Assembly (NCBI GenBank): GCA_037954235.1
Contig: JBBMOA010000020.1
Location: 10,060,677-10,124,676, forward strand
Direction: 5' to 3'
DNA: 64,000 bases
From: Aulostomus chinensis
Lineage: Eukaryota > Chordata > Actinopteri > Syngnathiformes > Aulostomidae
A program made the translations under genes and the position numbers. The notes under the pieces were generated by a model. It saw only the letters and a list, made by a program, of their open reading frames with translations, ran no database searches and was not told the origin of the DNA. Positions 22,209 to 34,783 of the stretch are shown in pieces; position 1 is the stretch's first letter; the number at the start of each line of letters is the position of its first letter.

Positions 22209-24570
22209 AAGGGCAGCTTGACCTGTCAATCAAAGCAACAGTTTGTTACCAATATAACAGACTCATGACAAGCTGGTGATAAGTTGTAGATGGATAAATA
22301 CGAGTACTGTGAATCATTAAATTTGTCTCAACCAAGATAACAAAACTTGTGTTCAAAGACAAATGAATCCCCGTTATTGTTACATGGCGAAGGTGATGTC
22401 ATGATGTACTGTTGTGTGCAACATAGGTTGCTTAAGATACTCCGGCAGCCATGTGCATGTTAAACATGTGGGAAGCCCAGCAACAAATCAAAAGCACGTT
22501 TCCAAACACTAGCTAGAGAAAAATACTCGGGCGACTGAGCTGCTGCCTTTGCAGTTATTGACTTTTTTTTGCATTGCACTGTGTGTTAGCATCAAGACAT
22601 TTCTACACTTCCAGCGTGACTGTTTGTTTTTAAATTGTTATCAAAGGGACTGAAGCAACATTTTCTTATCAACGCTGCTGCATATATACATTGAATACAT
22701 CAAGCTGCTTAAGCTGCGTGGGCTCAGTTTTGAAGAAGGGCAGCAATTTCGGATACAGTTCAATTTATCTAGTTAAACCAAAGTTGTGAAGTCAGTGTCG
22801 AAGCATTCTTTTATATTAATACCACCTGATATTGTCGAACTAAGAATAGTCTGGCTAACAGTCAATAAAGAGATAAAGTTGAATAAAGATTACCACGCTG
22901 ATCAGCAGTTTGAATCATTTTCTCTGGGTCAGTCAGTGAGGCTTCTTCTCAGCATACTTTATTTTTGCAGGAAGAGCAGACAGACAAAACAGCGGCAAGA
23001 AAAAGGATTATGTGGTCTTAATCAGCAGAGTGAGGAGGATCAGAGAGAATATCCAAGCGTCTCGCCTGGAGGAAGAACATGAAACTGGAGATACAATCTT
23101 AGAACTATGCATTATATAGCATCTATTGTACAATGTGGAAACACAATTTCATAAATCACTTTCATGACAAGGCAAAAACACCACGTCAGACTTCAATTTA
23201 TTGTAGTCGCTTGTATTAGCAGAAAGCAAGTATTTAAGTTTACTGTGTCCTTTTCTCATATCGCCGTGGTTTTCGGTTTAGTCTGAACTTTTCAAAAAAA
23301 AAGAAGTTAAATAAATCCAGATGTGAGCTATCTTTGTTCTCAGCCTGATCTTATACCTCAAAAGCAAAACTACTTGCAGACCCAGACTCCCAACAACAAA
23401 GCTGGTTGTTGCACTGGGCTGCAGTGAGAAGGCTGTATTTCAGCTGCAGCTTCTCGTTAGGTATGTATGAAGTTTACTATAGAGTAATACGGGCTGCTTG
23501 CAACGACTACCCACGCAAACTTGATCTAACACATGGCCACAGCAGGATTTTCAGAATAACTGTGTTTATTCCTGTGAATAAGAAGATGTTTTGAGAATGC
23601 CTGTCGCTTCATCTGTTGGTTTGATGTGTGTGCGACCAGCTGTGATGATTTTTGTCTTGACCTTCAGTATTAAGGCAACCTTTCACCTCTCACACTCGTG
23701 ATCTTTGACTCCTCAGGGTCACCTCCTCTACCCAGGTTATCATGACCTTATCCTGCTGTGTGGTCTAAGTCAGAATGCCTAAACTGTTCCAGAACCACAT
23801 ACACAGAGAGAAAGAGAGAAAAAACAAAACTGGGACACAAAGTGGGCTGTTGATTTTGCACCGGAGAAGAAGAAGATCGCACAAAATGAGTCACTCCTAA
23901 TATATAATCAAAAATTACTGATTCAAAATGACTGCCAAATAACAACACACAAGATCCCCTCAGCTGAGATGATCATTTCAAGGCACTACTCGACAGATAT
24001 GGGATATGTGATAAAGAGGACAAAACAAAAGCTAATAGCGTATTACAACGTAAGATCATCCAAGTCTACCATTTTATAGGTTCAAGGGAAGTGTGGTTTT
24101 CCTCATTGGGAACTTCCACAGTTAAAAACAAAATTTATACACCTGGCTGGACTGATGAGTGGATAAATGAAGGAATAACAGTTACAGACTCAAGAAATGT
24201 CATTTCTGGCTTTACTGAAAGATTTGTATGCGGCGCATGCATAGTCTTTTATAGCACGGCTCCTACGCTCACACTCTGTCGCACATAGAAAGAGGCAGCA
24301 AACAGAAAGGCCATTATTTGGGGGCTGAATGTTTCTGTGATTGAGTTGATAAAGCATCAGAAGAATAAGAGTGTTGGAATGGCCTGGTTAGCTATAGATT
24401 TAACACACCTCAGTGTGAGCAAGTGTGTGTGCATGTGTGTGAGACAAAGACAGAAAAAAGAAACCACAAGCAGGAGTGAAGTGAAGGAGGGAGATGGAGG
24501 GGGACGGGGGGTATGTGTTGTGTATACATCTTTGCTTTTCCATTATTCCAGTTGCTTTTCATCAATATTG

Positions 24571-24573
<3 letters not shown>
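22209..24573. other. Intron 1 segment, no gene seen
   Basis: AT-rich unique-looking sequence. The frames at 22786-23082 and 24337-24768 show no domain; the second is mostly microsatellite. Confidence 0.65.
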
Positions 24574-24626
<53 letters not shown>

Positions 24627-24637
24627 TCTGTGTGTGT
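24574..24637. repeat. (TG)n microsatellite
   Basis: Pure TG from 24574 to about 24625, then tctctgtgtgtgt. Confidence 0.96.
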
Positions 24638-24858
24638 TTATTGAGAGAGGGACATATTCAGGATGTAATTTCACATTTCCATTATATTTTTTTTGTATTT
24701 CTATTACTGTGGCGCAAGGCAAACCCACAGAGGGCCTAATACAGGGCAAATATTCACATCTGACATGAAATGAAATATTTGAAAAATGATAGAATGTGGA
24801 CACAGAGGCTGCAGATAATTTGCAGCACTGCAGTGGAATAAAAGTTTGTTCTAAACTG

Positions 24859-24891
24859 CTCGTAATGTGCATTTTATTTGCACATTACGAG
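24859..24891. repeat. Perfect 13-bp inverted repeat
   Basis: ctcgtaatgtgca (24859-24871), loop ttttatt, tgcacattacgag (24879-24891). The arms match exactly. Confidence 0.93.
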
Positions 24892-25267
24892 TGGAATCAC
24901 GATTCTAGTTACAGTTGGAGAGCTGCTAGCTTTCCGAACAGGACTTTAGGATGTTAGCGAGTGTCACCAGCAGCAGAGTTTCAGGCACCCTCTTCACCAT
25001 CCCCACATTCAGGTTAGCAAATTTTCCAACTTGATTATTTTCCGCATCCATTCATCCGCTGATTATTTTCATGATGAATCAATATATCTATGTTATGTAA
25101 AGAAAATCACCCAATATAACGTGTTCAAATTTCCTTTTTTTTCATCCGACAATCAAAAATCCAAAGAGTCTTAATCAACAATCGACTGTATAAAACATAA
25201 AGTGATACATGCCGTCAAAGCCTCACATTTTAAGGTCTGGAACTAGCAAATATTTAAGTTTTTTCTA

Positions 25268-25310
25268 TATATTTATATATAAAAATAATATATTTTTATA
25301 TATAAATATA
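25268..25310. repeat. AT-rich palindrome, 20-bp arms
   Basis: Arms 25268-25287 and 25291-25310 are exact reverse complements around a 3-nt loop (ata), composed only of A and T. It could extrude as a cruciform. Confidence 0.93.
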
Positions 25311-28241
25311 CCAATATGGTGGTACTTTACAACAGATTTACTGATATTGATGTTAACTGTACACCAAGTGTATGTGCAACAATTGCAAAGGTCATGGTAC
25401 TTGGATAATGATGTAATTAAGAAAAAAAAAAAGGTCTTAAATAACGAAGTCCAATCAAATCAACGACTTGAAAATTGTGACACTCCTAATAGGCGGGTAA
25501 CACCTTGGAATAAAACGATCTGTGATTGAACAAGGTCATCGTGGAGTGTGTTGATCCACAATGTCACTTCCTGTTTAGGAGGAAGTTGGCTAAATGGTCT
25601 TGTGTTATGTGTTTGCATCATAGAATAATTGGCCTGATGGAGAATGGATGAATGATGCTCATTTTGATGAACTCTTAATGTTTGCTAGATGTTTACAGTC
25701 ACGTTTTGTTGAGGTCGTGACCCAGACGTTTATAAATACTGACAGCTCATATTCCCTCGCTGCAGCCCAGTTCTTCTTCGAAATGTATTACTTGTACTGC
25801 AGTTTTCTTTTCAAAGGTTTACATTTAATTGTCTGAGGTATTTTTAAAAGTTTTCCTAACACTGCCAGGAAAATGATTCTAATAACTCAGAAATGTCCCT
25901 TATGTTGGTACAATGAAGTATTATCCTTCTTCTCTATTCTTAAATCAGAGGAAATTCTAGTTTCTGTGCCCTGCATTTTGGAAGAAAAGACTCCTGAGGA
26001 AAAAAATGAGCTGTCAAAGCTCCTATAATCCACTTTTTAATATATGTGAGACTCATATTTTATGTTTCTTCTGCTGACCTTGTTTGGCCCTGCAGAGGAA
26101 AGCCGACCTAAGCATTCAGCCCGGCCCGAGGCTTGTTCTGACAGTGGGTGGGAGGTGGGTGGTCCGTCAGCATATTTATTCCTAGAGGAGCCCACTGCTC
26201 TGTTCTGGCATCTCAACACGCTCATTGTCCTCGGCTGGTGCAGACCCTGTTAACAAAGACCTCTGTTAGTAAAGTAACTCGTAAAGGTCTTGCTCTGCTC
26301 TGCTCTGCTCTGCTCTCCTCTCCTCTGGGACATGTTGATTTTTTTTTGTTGTTTTTTTTTGTTTTGTCTTGGGTTTCACTTCTAGCCAAGTCTGACTGTG
26401 TTTAGGTATCAGTGAAGTATCCCTAAAGGTAAAGGTGCAAGTGGAAAATGTTAAAGCAGTGTAATTAGTAAGTTTAGTCTATAATAACCCCTAACAGGCA
26501 ATAACTTAAACTAAGCACCACGATAGGCGAAAATGATTGCACTGCTGCTGCTCTGTGAGGCCACCCCCCAACGTGAGCATAGTGACGGTCGGAGCAGTCA
26601 GCAGCATCATTATAATCGACCGGCACAGCCGTGAGACCTTGCTCCTTGCAATCCGTGCATGCATGGTGGCATAACAAACAGAGCCAACGTGGTTGCTTAA
26701 AAACTGGCATGATGCATCAGGCACGTCTCCAGCGTGTTCCAGGCGTTACCTCCAGTAGATGTGGGTCAGCCCGTCTTCCGTGCAGAGAAGCTCAGTGTGG
26801 CGCTGTTCTGAATTAGCATTTACTGCTGTGGATGGGGTTTGAAGAAGGAAAAAAACAACCTTCATCTACCAAGTAACCATACACTTTTAAAACACATTAA
26901 ATCCCTTTACAAGTACGGCATATTTGTAAAATATTCTACTGCTTTACCGTCTCCACACTACCTCCTTATCCCTATGATTCCCACAGGATGAGATGTTTAT
27001 ATGATAGTAATAAGGTGTACGACGCGTGTATTTGTAGTAGCCTACTTTGTTGTGAAGTTATTCAAGAGTAAATCTATTGGTTCAAAAAAACAAACAAGTT
27101 TCAAATGTCCACACAGGGAGCAACGCTGCAGCTGCAAGACAAGTTGTGTTTTAAGTAAGACAGCTGACTTTCATTCTCATGGCATACTTTCTTAAACTTG
27201 GAGTCAGCTTTATTTCTTGAGATCAGCCTATGGTTTCTTTTGGGCTGAAATATTTGTGGCTTAACATTGTGGCAAAAATTCAACCGCATCAAGTTTGTTT
27301 GATGAATTGTCACCAACCTGCTTTAAATCCTCTGACATCGCCAAAGTCAATATTACAATGCAGAAGGGCAAAATGCTCCCATTCCTAAATACACGTATTT
27401 TTATTTTAACCCTCTTTTTTTCTTTTACACGCCCCAGTGTTGTTCTAGCCTAAAGTCAATCGCCTGTGTTAAACGCCACTTATTTCCGTCATCATTCTGG
27501 AATCCCATTCAATAAACTTTTGAAGTCGCGGAGCTAATTTCCAGGTGGCCTACTTAAAACCATTGGCAGGCTTCTGCATAACCAGCAGCTGAATTGAATA
27601 AGATCAGACTGGAGGCTCTGAAAGGTCCCAAATTAAATACAAGAAACAAGGTCAATTAGGGGAGGGGGGGATAAAAGATGATTACAACACTTAATTACAA
27701 GTTAACTGCTGGAGATCCTTGATATCACTGTTTAATAAAATTGGTACGGTGTAAGCACATGCAGGGTTTGGGCTGCGCTGGGTTCCTTAATCGCTCTTGA
27801 AGGTTGGTAGACCATTTCATTTTGACTCCCTTTTGTTAAACCTGCGTGTGTTGATGCATGCATGGTACATAATACGTTAGTGTCATGAGTATATTTTCTT
27901 CTTGAGGAGGACTGACTGCTCTTGGATCGTGAACATTTGTCTATTAACGATGAATTATACACACACTTTCATGTGCAACGCACTTATTACTGGCTTTCCC
28001 TCTGTTTTTTTTCCTCTCGTAGACTGTGTCCAATGCAGTCATTCCATCACTATTTCACAATAGACCGGCCTACACTGTGTGTCATCTAATAAGCAGCTGT
28101 TCCTCTAAAACTATTAAAAAAAGAGGGAATTTTCCAGTCTCCGTATTTCACTTTTATTAGATTTTTTATTTTTTTTAAAGGAACTGGACACACGTTTAGT
28201 GCACAATGAGGACACAATGTTTCATAACACAGAGACCAACC
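25311..28241. other. Intron 1 segment, no gene seen
   Basis: A pentanucleotide array (TCTGC/TCTCC)n lies at 26290-26327, followed by T-rich tracts. Several short frames, none recognisable. Confidence 0.65.
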
Positions 28242-28253
28242 AGACACCGATAT

Positions 28254-28637
28254 CCATCCATCGTCATCTTCCGCTTACTCCTACACATTAAGGGTCGCGG
28301 GGGGGGGGGCTGGAGCCTATCCCAGCGTCAACGGGCGAGAGGCGGGGTACACCCTGGACAGGTCACCAGTCCATCGCAGGGCCAACATAGAGAGACGAAC
28401 AACCATTCACATTCACATTCACATCTACGGTCAATTTAGAGTATCAATCAGCCTCGTCCCCAATTGCATGTTTTTGGACTGTGGGAGGAAGCCGGAGTAC
28501 CCGGAGAGAACCCACGCAGACACGGGGAGAACATGGAGACTCCACACAGAAAGATTCCGTGCCCGAGCCGGGACTCGAACCCGGAACCTTCTTGCTGTGA
28601 GGCCACAGTGCTAACCACTGCACCACCGTGCAGCCCT
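28254..28637 (-). mobile_element. tRNA-derived fish SINE, full length with target-site duplication
   Basis: Minus-strand copy of the family, head at 28637 and tail at 28254. Target duplications agacaccgatat (28242-28253 and 28638-28649) are identical over 12 bases, marking a relatively recent insertion. The B box (reverse of gggactcgaacccgg) is well kept. Confidence 0.93.
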
Positions 28638-28649
28638 AGACACCGATAT

Positions 28650-29723
28650 GATAATGAATTTTTGGACACCACAAAGTAGACTTGTAAAAATATATCAAAA
28701 CATGGCGTTGCAATATTTATTGTGATATACAAAATACCCCCCACATGAACGCTGTAGGCATTTATGAATCAGTAATATAACAATGTGATGAACCGTGCTG
28801 CACCGTGTCCAAGAGCCATGGGCAGGTTTGAGGCTAAAGAGTTATTTAACATTAAACATTACAAGTGCTCTAATAAAAATGAGAGGAACAAGAAAAGGAT
28901 GGGGTCTGAGAAACCTCAAAGTCCCTTAAATTAAAGTTAATAATTGCACCAGCTGGACTGTGGAAATAAAAAGTCACAGCAACACTAAGGATTTTACACT
29001 TTGGCTCCAGGATGAGTTCTAACTTTAATAAATCTTGAAGTCAGTGAAAATGGCCGTCGATTTTATTTTGACATTCGTCTTTTTGCCTGTTTTTTTCTAT
29101 CCTCTCATCCTCGCAAATCTTTTCTTTGCCAAGTTACTCCCCACATGACTCGTATTCCCACCGTGTACGACTCTGCACGTCACTCTGTTCTCCCTCAGAA
29201 CTCCCAGCGTCCTTCAGTTTAGGAGAGCGGAACACATAGGATGATGGGCATGGATGGTAAATGTAGTTCCCACTGTAACCTGCTCTGCTGCACTGTGGGA
29301 AAAAAATAACACTTTTTGTTTGGAATACCTCTACAGTAGGAGGAAACAGTCATGTGTCCACAATGATACCGAAACATTTTTGTCATAGCAATACTGTGAA
29401 ATAGAAAATACAGTTACATCCATATCACATACACAGGTATTGTTTTCCTTACTTGAAGGGTTTCGGTATGAGGCTCTTAAAGCCAGCTTGAACTACATGT
29501 AATAGTGAATAATATTGTGTAGTAATCATCGTAATTAGTAATAAAGTAATAAATCATTGCTGCTTCGGTGTCTTTTCATCCAGAACAAAAATAAATGAAT
29601 GAAATATCAACTTACCAGCGAGGAATCGATAACTCACAACCAACCCAACCAAAAACCTTTGTTGTAATTGTAAGTCTCTGGTCTCTAATTATTCAGTACA
29701 GTGCCAGAGCTCTTGTGCATTTC

Positions 29724-29763
<40 letters not shown>

Positions 29764-30224
29764 TTGCTGAGTCTGCACGAGTGGCTAGCTCACTGACCTA
29801 GCTGGTGATGCATGGAGGAATCAGAGCTCCAATAATGATCCAAATAAGCCTGATCTATTCCCTGGCTTCTCATCTCTTCTCTCCTCATCTCTTCTCCTCT
29901 CTTTTCTTCTCTTCTCTTCTCTTCTCTGTCAGACCTGGACATTGTATGGATGGGATTCTTCTGGAAGGTTTGGGTGATCCACTCTATTTTCAGATGGTCC
30001 CGTCGTGTTTAATGGAGACCACTGATTTACAGTCGTCATGCGACGGCTTGGAGGATTTACGTCACTGGTGAACAGCAAATATGGTGGACAGAGTTGTTGA
30101 GTTAGTGGCAAAGAAAATTGCCATGACGAAATTTTTAAAAAAGACGGCATGCTAATAAAAGAGTTACGATGTGAACTTCACAGACCGGTCCATGTCTATA
30201 ATTGTTCGGTGTTCCCGAGGGCTA
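28650..30224. other. Intron 1 segment, no gene seen
   Basis: A (TG)n array lies at 29728-29761 and a TCTTC-rich pyrimidine tract at 29873-29934. Frames at 29595-30150 show no domain. Confidence 0.65.
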
Positions 30225-30290
30225 TTATCACTGACGGACTGGTGGCCGAAACGTTGCTTTTATAAATTGTTATTAATGTCGCTATGTGAC
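30225..30290 (+). ncRNA. Hammerhead-ribozyme-like core, degenerate
   Basis: CTGACGG (30231-30237) and CCGAAAC (30246-30252) resemble the two conserved core strands. cgtt (30252-30255) can pair with aatg (30275-30278) as a four-pair helix III with one G-U. This helix is followed by GTC (30278-30280) at the expected cleavage position. Core A9 appears mutated and no convincing helix I is visible. Ribozymes of this kind occur in Penelope-like retroelements, and this may be a decayed remnant. Confidence 0.22.
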
Positions 30291-32496
30291 TGTACTTTTC
30301 AATGTGTTAAATTGCAGTAGTCAGCCATTTTGAGTCAAGTTTCATGTGAATGCAATTATGCTTTCAGTCGCATAGCAACAATATTGTTGATGCACCTCAC
30401 CAGTCCTCGCTAATGGCGGCTTTTGCAAGAAGTGTAAAATAGATTACATGGAAGCACAAATGCGTTGAGTGAACAATGGCTGTTGCGAGATATTTAGCAA
30501 AGTTGTCGGTTTCCATTTTACATCGTAGAGAATGGGCGACCTCATTCGAATTCCGTAATCCTTATTAAATGATAATAGGCAGTCCAGTCCTCTTTGGAAA
30601 AAAATCTTTTGTGATCCTCCCATTTAATCGCTGACAAGTGATCTGATGGCTAATCTTAACAAGTTTACTTTGATGTGCTTTCAGCCCTGCCGCTGCTGTT
30701 TAGAGTCCCACCCAGAGAAAACATATCCAAACATATATAAAGAATAAATCAGTGACAAAAGGAAAGGGGAGAAGAAGCAGGCAGCCCCCCAACCGAGAAA
30801 CCACAATTTACATATCTTGTCTGGACCTGCATGTTGGAAGCATGATCCCAGCAGTGAATCTCCCAGAAGCAGACAATCTAAACATGGAGCAGGTGGATGT
30901 TGGAGAAGCTTCTTCCAGGACAGTTGTTGGTGTGCTGGTCAGCTGGAACTACACATGGATGACCAGTCAGTGGCAACCTACTGGAGTGTGCAAAGCTCAA
31001 ACCATGAACAGAGGAATCAAATTAATAAGTTTTTTTTACCTGCCATGTGGGGTGAGAAACCTTATGGTTATTAATGGAAATAAAACGTAATTGAAAATTA
31101 TCTGTAGAGAGAGTTTTCTTCTCTTCTCTCGACTCTTCTCTTCAGTGTGGCCGCCAAACTAAAAAGTTCTTGCTAGATATTTAATTTGTCATCAATGCAG
31201 GACAGGAAAAGAAAGAAAATTGTCAAAATTGCAATGATTTGGAAGGAAATAGCATTACTGGTATATGGATTGGATTTTAATTATTTATATGTTACGATTG
31301 TCCTTGAAAAATTATTTCAGTTGCAGAATGGAGCTTTTCTCTTCTCCTCTCCTCTCCCTTCCTCTCCTCTTCTCACTAGCCCATAAGGGCTCATTCATAA
31401 CATGTACCCATTACCCAGCAAGCTATTAGGTTTGCTAACAGTGAGATCCATTGGGTGAAAATCAATGTCTATCCAGGGAGCAGTTTGTCTGTAGTGCCAC
31501 TGTAATGAATACTATATACTCCAACACACACAAATGCACACATAGAAACACACAACTCTCTCACTTTGACACACATGCACACACGCACACACACACACGC
31601 ACACAAAAAAGTGGTGGTAACCGAGCATCTGAGCTGTGAAATAACAGACAGTCATGTCATCTGTACAACTGAACTTCAGTAAAAACAAACATTGTTTTTC
31701 AGGCTTTTAAATATTTGAACATTTTACTTTTTACATTTAAATGGAACCATGGGACAAACTAACACAAGGTCAACAAATTAGTTTTTTCCCTTTTATCATC
31801 TGATTGTGAATTACATCCCCTTTTATATACTTGGACCTGAATCAAAGATAGACTTTTTTTTTTAATCTGAAAACAAAAAAAATAGAGGGAAAAAATATTT
31901 TTCAGGTGCACAGATTGGTTGCTTGGCATTTTAGTTGTAATGGTTGACCTCTTCATCAGATAGTGTTTCCAAACCAGCTGTAAAGAAGCTTTAGGTTCTT
32001 GGCTGAACTCTTTATTGGCCTCTTTCGAGGATATCATGCAGTGGTCGTTGAATTAAGGGTCTCCCGGTGGGCTTCACATGACCAAGGGGAAGAATTTGAA
32101 GTCTCACTAGTCAAACTAAAACACTGCGTAGATCTATTTCACTGCAGACGTTGTGACACCTGTGTAACTACATCTTTGTTGCAGAGCAGTAGGTGCTGGA
32201 AGGCAGCCATCATGACCATTATTGGTTCCAACTGTGCTTCCTCCATTATGAAACGTTACAACGGCAATTTAAAATATATTAATCATATTTTTTGATATTT
32301 TGCCTTTGCTACAGTGCAGCTTACCCTGACCTCAGACCGTCCAGGGAAAGGGCAAAAGGAAGTGAATTTGCAAATCAGTATAGATTATTGATGTTATATG
32401 CAGCAGAGAACCGTGGCTCGTATTACATGCAGTAGCCATTGGGAACCACCAGATTAACAAGTTAGTTTATGAAGTTTGCTATGAAGAAATAGACGA
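30291..32496. other. Intron 1 segment, no gene recognised
   Basis: A 112-codon plus frame (30752-31090) starts MTKGKGRRSRQPPNRETTIY. It has no domain I recognise and no splice or promoter context, so I do not call it a gene. Pyrimidine tracts (31115-31145 and 31337-31378) and a CA-rich patch (31565-31605) are present. Confidence 0.55.
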
Positions 32497-32505
32497 CCTA
32501 AAAGA

Positions 32506-32841
32506 GCCATCCATCCATCCATTTTTTACCGCTTATCCTGCAATTCCAGCCCCCCGGCTGGAGCCTATCCCAGCATCCATCCACGGGGCCAACACATAGA
32601 CAGACAACCATTCACACTCACAGCCACACCTACGTTCAATTTAATGTATCAATCAGCCTCGTCCCCTCTTGATGTCTTTGGACTGTGGGAGGAAGCTGGA
32701 GTACCAGAGAGAACCCACACAGGAACAGGGAGAACATGCAGACTCCACAGAGAAAGATCATGTGCTGGAGCCGGGACTCAAACCAGGAACCTTCTTGCTG
32801 TGAGGCCACAGTGCTGACCACTGCACCACCGTGCCGCCCCG
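32506..32841 (-). mobile_element. tRNA-derived fish SINE with short internal deletion
   Basis: Minus-strand copy flanked by cctaaaaga duplications (32497-32505 and 32842-32850). Part of the body around the gaggcggggt segment is missing between 32575 and 32585. The head and the TGGA tail are intact. Confidence 0.9.
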
Positions 32842-32850
32842 CCTAAAAGA

Positions 32851-34742
32851 TATGATTGGTCAATTTTATTGTCATTTGAAACTGCATTACATTTAATTAC
32901 ATAGCAGCGCACTAAATTTATCTGCTAACCCTCCAATCACAGAGCTCAAAGTGTAGCATTTTCCTCCTCCAGAGACATAGCAAATTAGGATTGTGAGAGG
33001 CATTAGGAGTGTTCATTCACTCGCTCACACCTCAGCACAAAATAAATAGATAGATTTGAAAGGTTTATTTCCTGTCCACCAAATCATGATTTTTGGTAAT
33101 GGGGCTAGAAGCCCTGATGGGTCCAGGGTATTTTGAAAATGAAAAAGGCACAAATTAAACTTCAATTCCGATGTTTGTATTAAAAAAATGTGCAGACCAA
33201 AATATCTTTGTCTCAATTTGAGTTATTATCACTGCATTCACTTGTTAAATGGCACTTGTTTTCAACTTGTGTGTTGTTACTATTATTATTTGAATCTTTG
33301 GAAATGACAACCATTAAATATAAATAGAGCAAAATCCCCCCACAGTCTTTTCTGTTAACAGATTAATGCAGAAACCCTCTCACTGAACCATGGTGAAACA
33401 TCTGTTTTGTATTTATGTTGGCTTGTAATGAGGTTATCCATCTTTAAGATTGTTAGCAGTCTGCTGTCAACAGACTGTAAAAATGTTGCGACTAACTCCA
33501 AGATCTTCAACATTTAGCCTGCTAAGTCTTTGTTAAGTAACAGCTAGATGGATTGTGACCTCTGTCCGTCCCTCTTCGTGGCCATAGATTTCCGTAATCT
33601 TTTCAGTACTAGAGGCATTCCCCAGGGTACCGTACTGAGATCAGCTATGTTTGCGTGCATGTTCGGTGAATATTACTCATGATTACTGGCTGTTCCTTTG
33701 GTACATTGTTGATTGGTCCCCGTGGATCCTCCCACTTGATTCTTGAACCAACTGCACAGTTGTGTCATTCATAAGTCAGCTGAATGGAGAGTAAAGGAGA
33801 CTGAGAGGATGAGAGATCAGTAAGACCAGCAAGGCCATGAACATGGAAATAAGAAGCGAATCAGAAAAGTAAACCAAATTGAGAGGTGTGAAGACGGAGA
33901 TGAACAATATTAATGTTGTAGCCTGTTTGCGCAGTTCAATCTCCGCTGTAACTGTTTCTTCCTGGAAGCTCATGCATGTCCATCTGGATTTCCAATTACC
34001 CACAATCCCTTGTGACCCCACAAGCCGCATCTAGAGAATGATGTTATTTCCTGACCTGACAAATACAAAATACACTTACTCAAGATAGGCAGACCAATTC
34101 ACTCGCACAAAATACATGTACATAACCACATGCACACCTACTGTATGCAGACACAAAAGCCCTCTCATTTCAAGCCCTCTAGTTTTCACACAGTCATACT
34201 CTTCCTCATCTCTCCCTCCTTATAGAGTTTACTTGGCTGACAGCCAATTGTGTTTGAATTACTGTTTTAACCGCAAGTGGGCAATAAAATGCCTTTATAC
34301 CACATATGCAATTGGTAAACTGTACATTAGATCATTATTTTGATGACTGATCATTCATTGTATGGGACCTGTTATACCTTTTTTTAATTCTCTGTCATAT
34401 ACGCTGTAATGTGGCAGTGTTGAATATGTATACATTAAAAGTACTCCCTGTTACTGCTCCAGACACCCACCTATACCTTTTTTTTTTACTTAAATAAAAA
34501 GCAGATATCACTATCCCTAATCAAACATTTATTTTTTTTTTTTTTTTGCCTGACCAGAGTTGAACTGTGGCATTGATAGATTATCTTTGAAAGGGTTTTG
34601 GATGGCACTGATTCAGTGCCATGTTCTAGAGGATCTGACAGAGCAGCACTGGGTTGGTCAGTTGCAACAGTGAGCTTTGAGGCCATTTTACATCCTTAAT
34701 GTCTGTTTTCTGAGAACATGCTGCTGTAAAACAGAAAGACAA
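32851..34742. other. Intron 1 segment, no gene seen
   Basis: AT-rich. T runs occur at 34480-34490 and 34530-34548. A short GIPQGTVL-like peptide at about 33610-33640 is discussed under rejected items. Confidence 0.6.
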
Positions 34743-34783
34743 GCACATGCATGGCCCAACTGTGCGTTGGGCCATGCATGTGC
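34743..34783. other. Perfect 18-bp hairpin
   Basis: gcacatgcatggcccaac (34743-34760), loop tgtgc, gttgggccatgcatgtgc (34766-34783). All 18 pairs match. No flanking transposon features are visible. Confidence 0.94.

Noticed and set aside
33560..33680. RT-like peptide RGIPQGTVLRSAMF
   Set aside because: One short resemblance to a GxPQGxVL box with no supporting motifs nearby. It could be a highly decayed LINE but cannot be supported.
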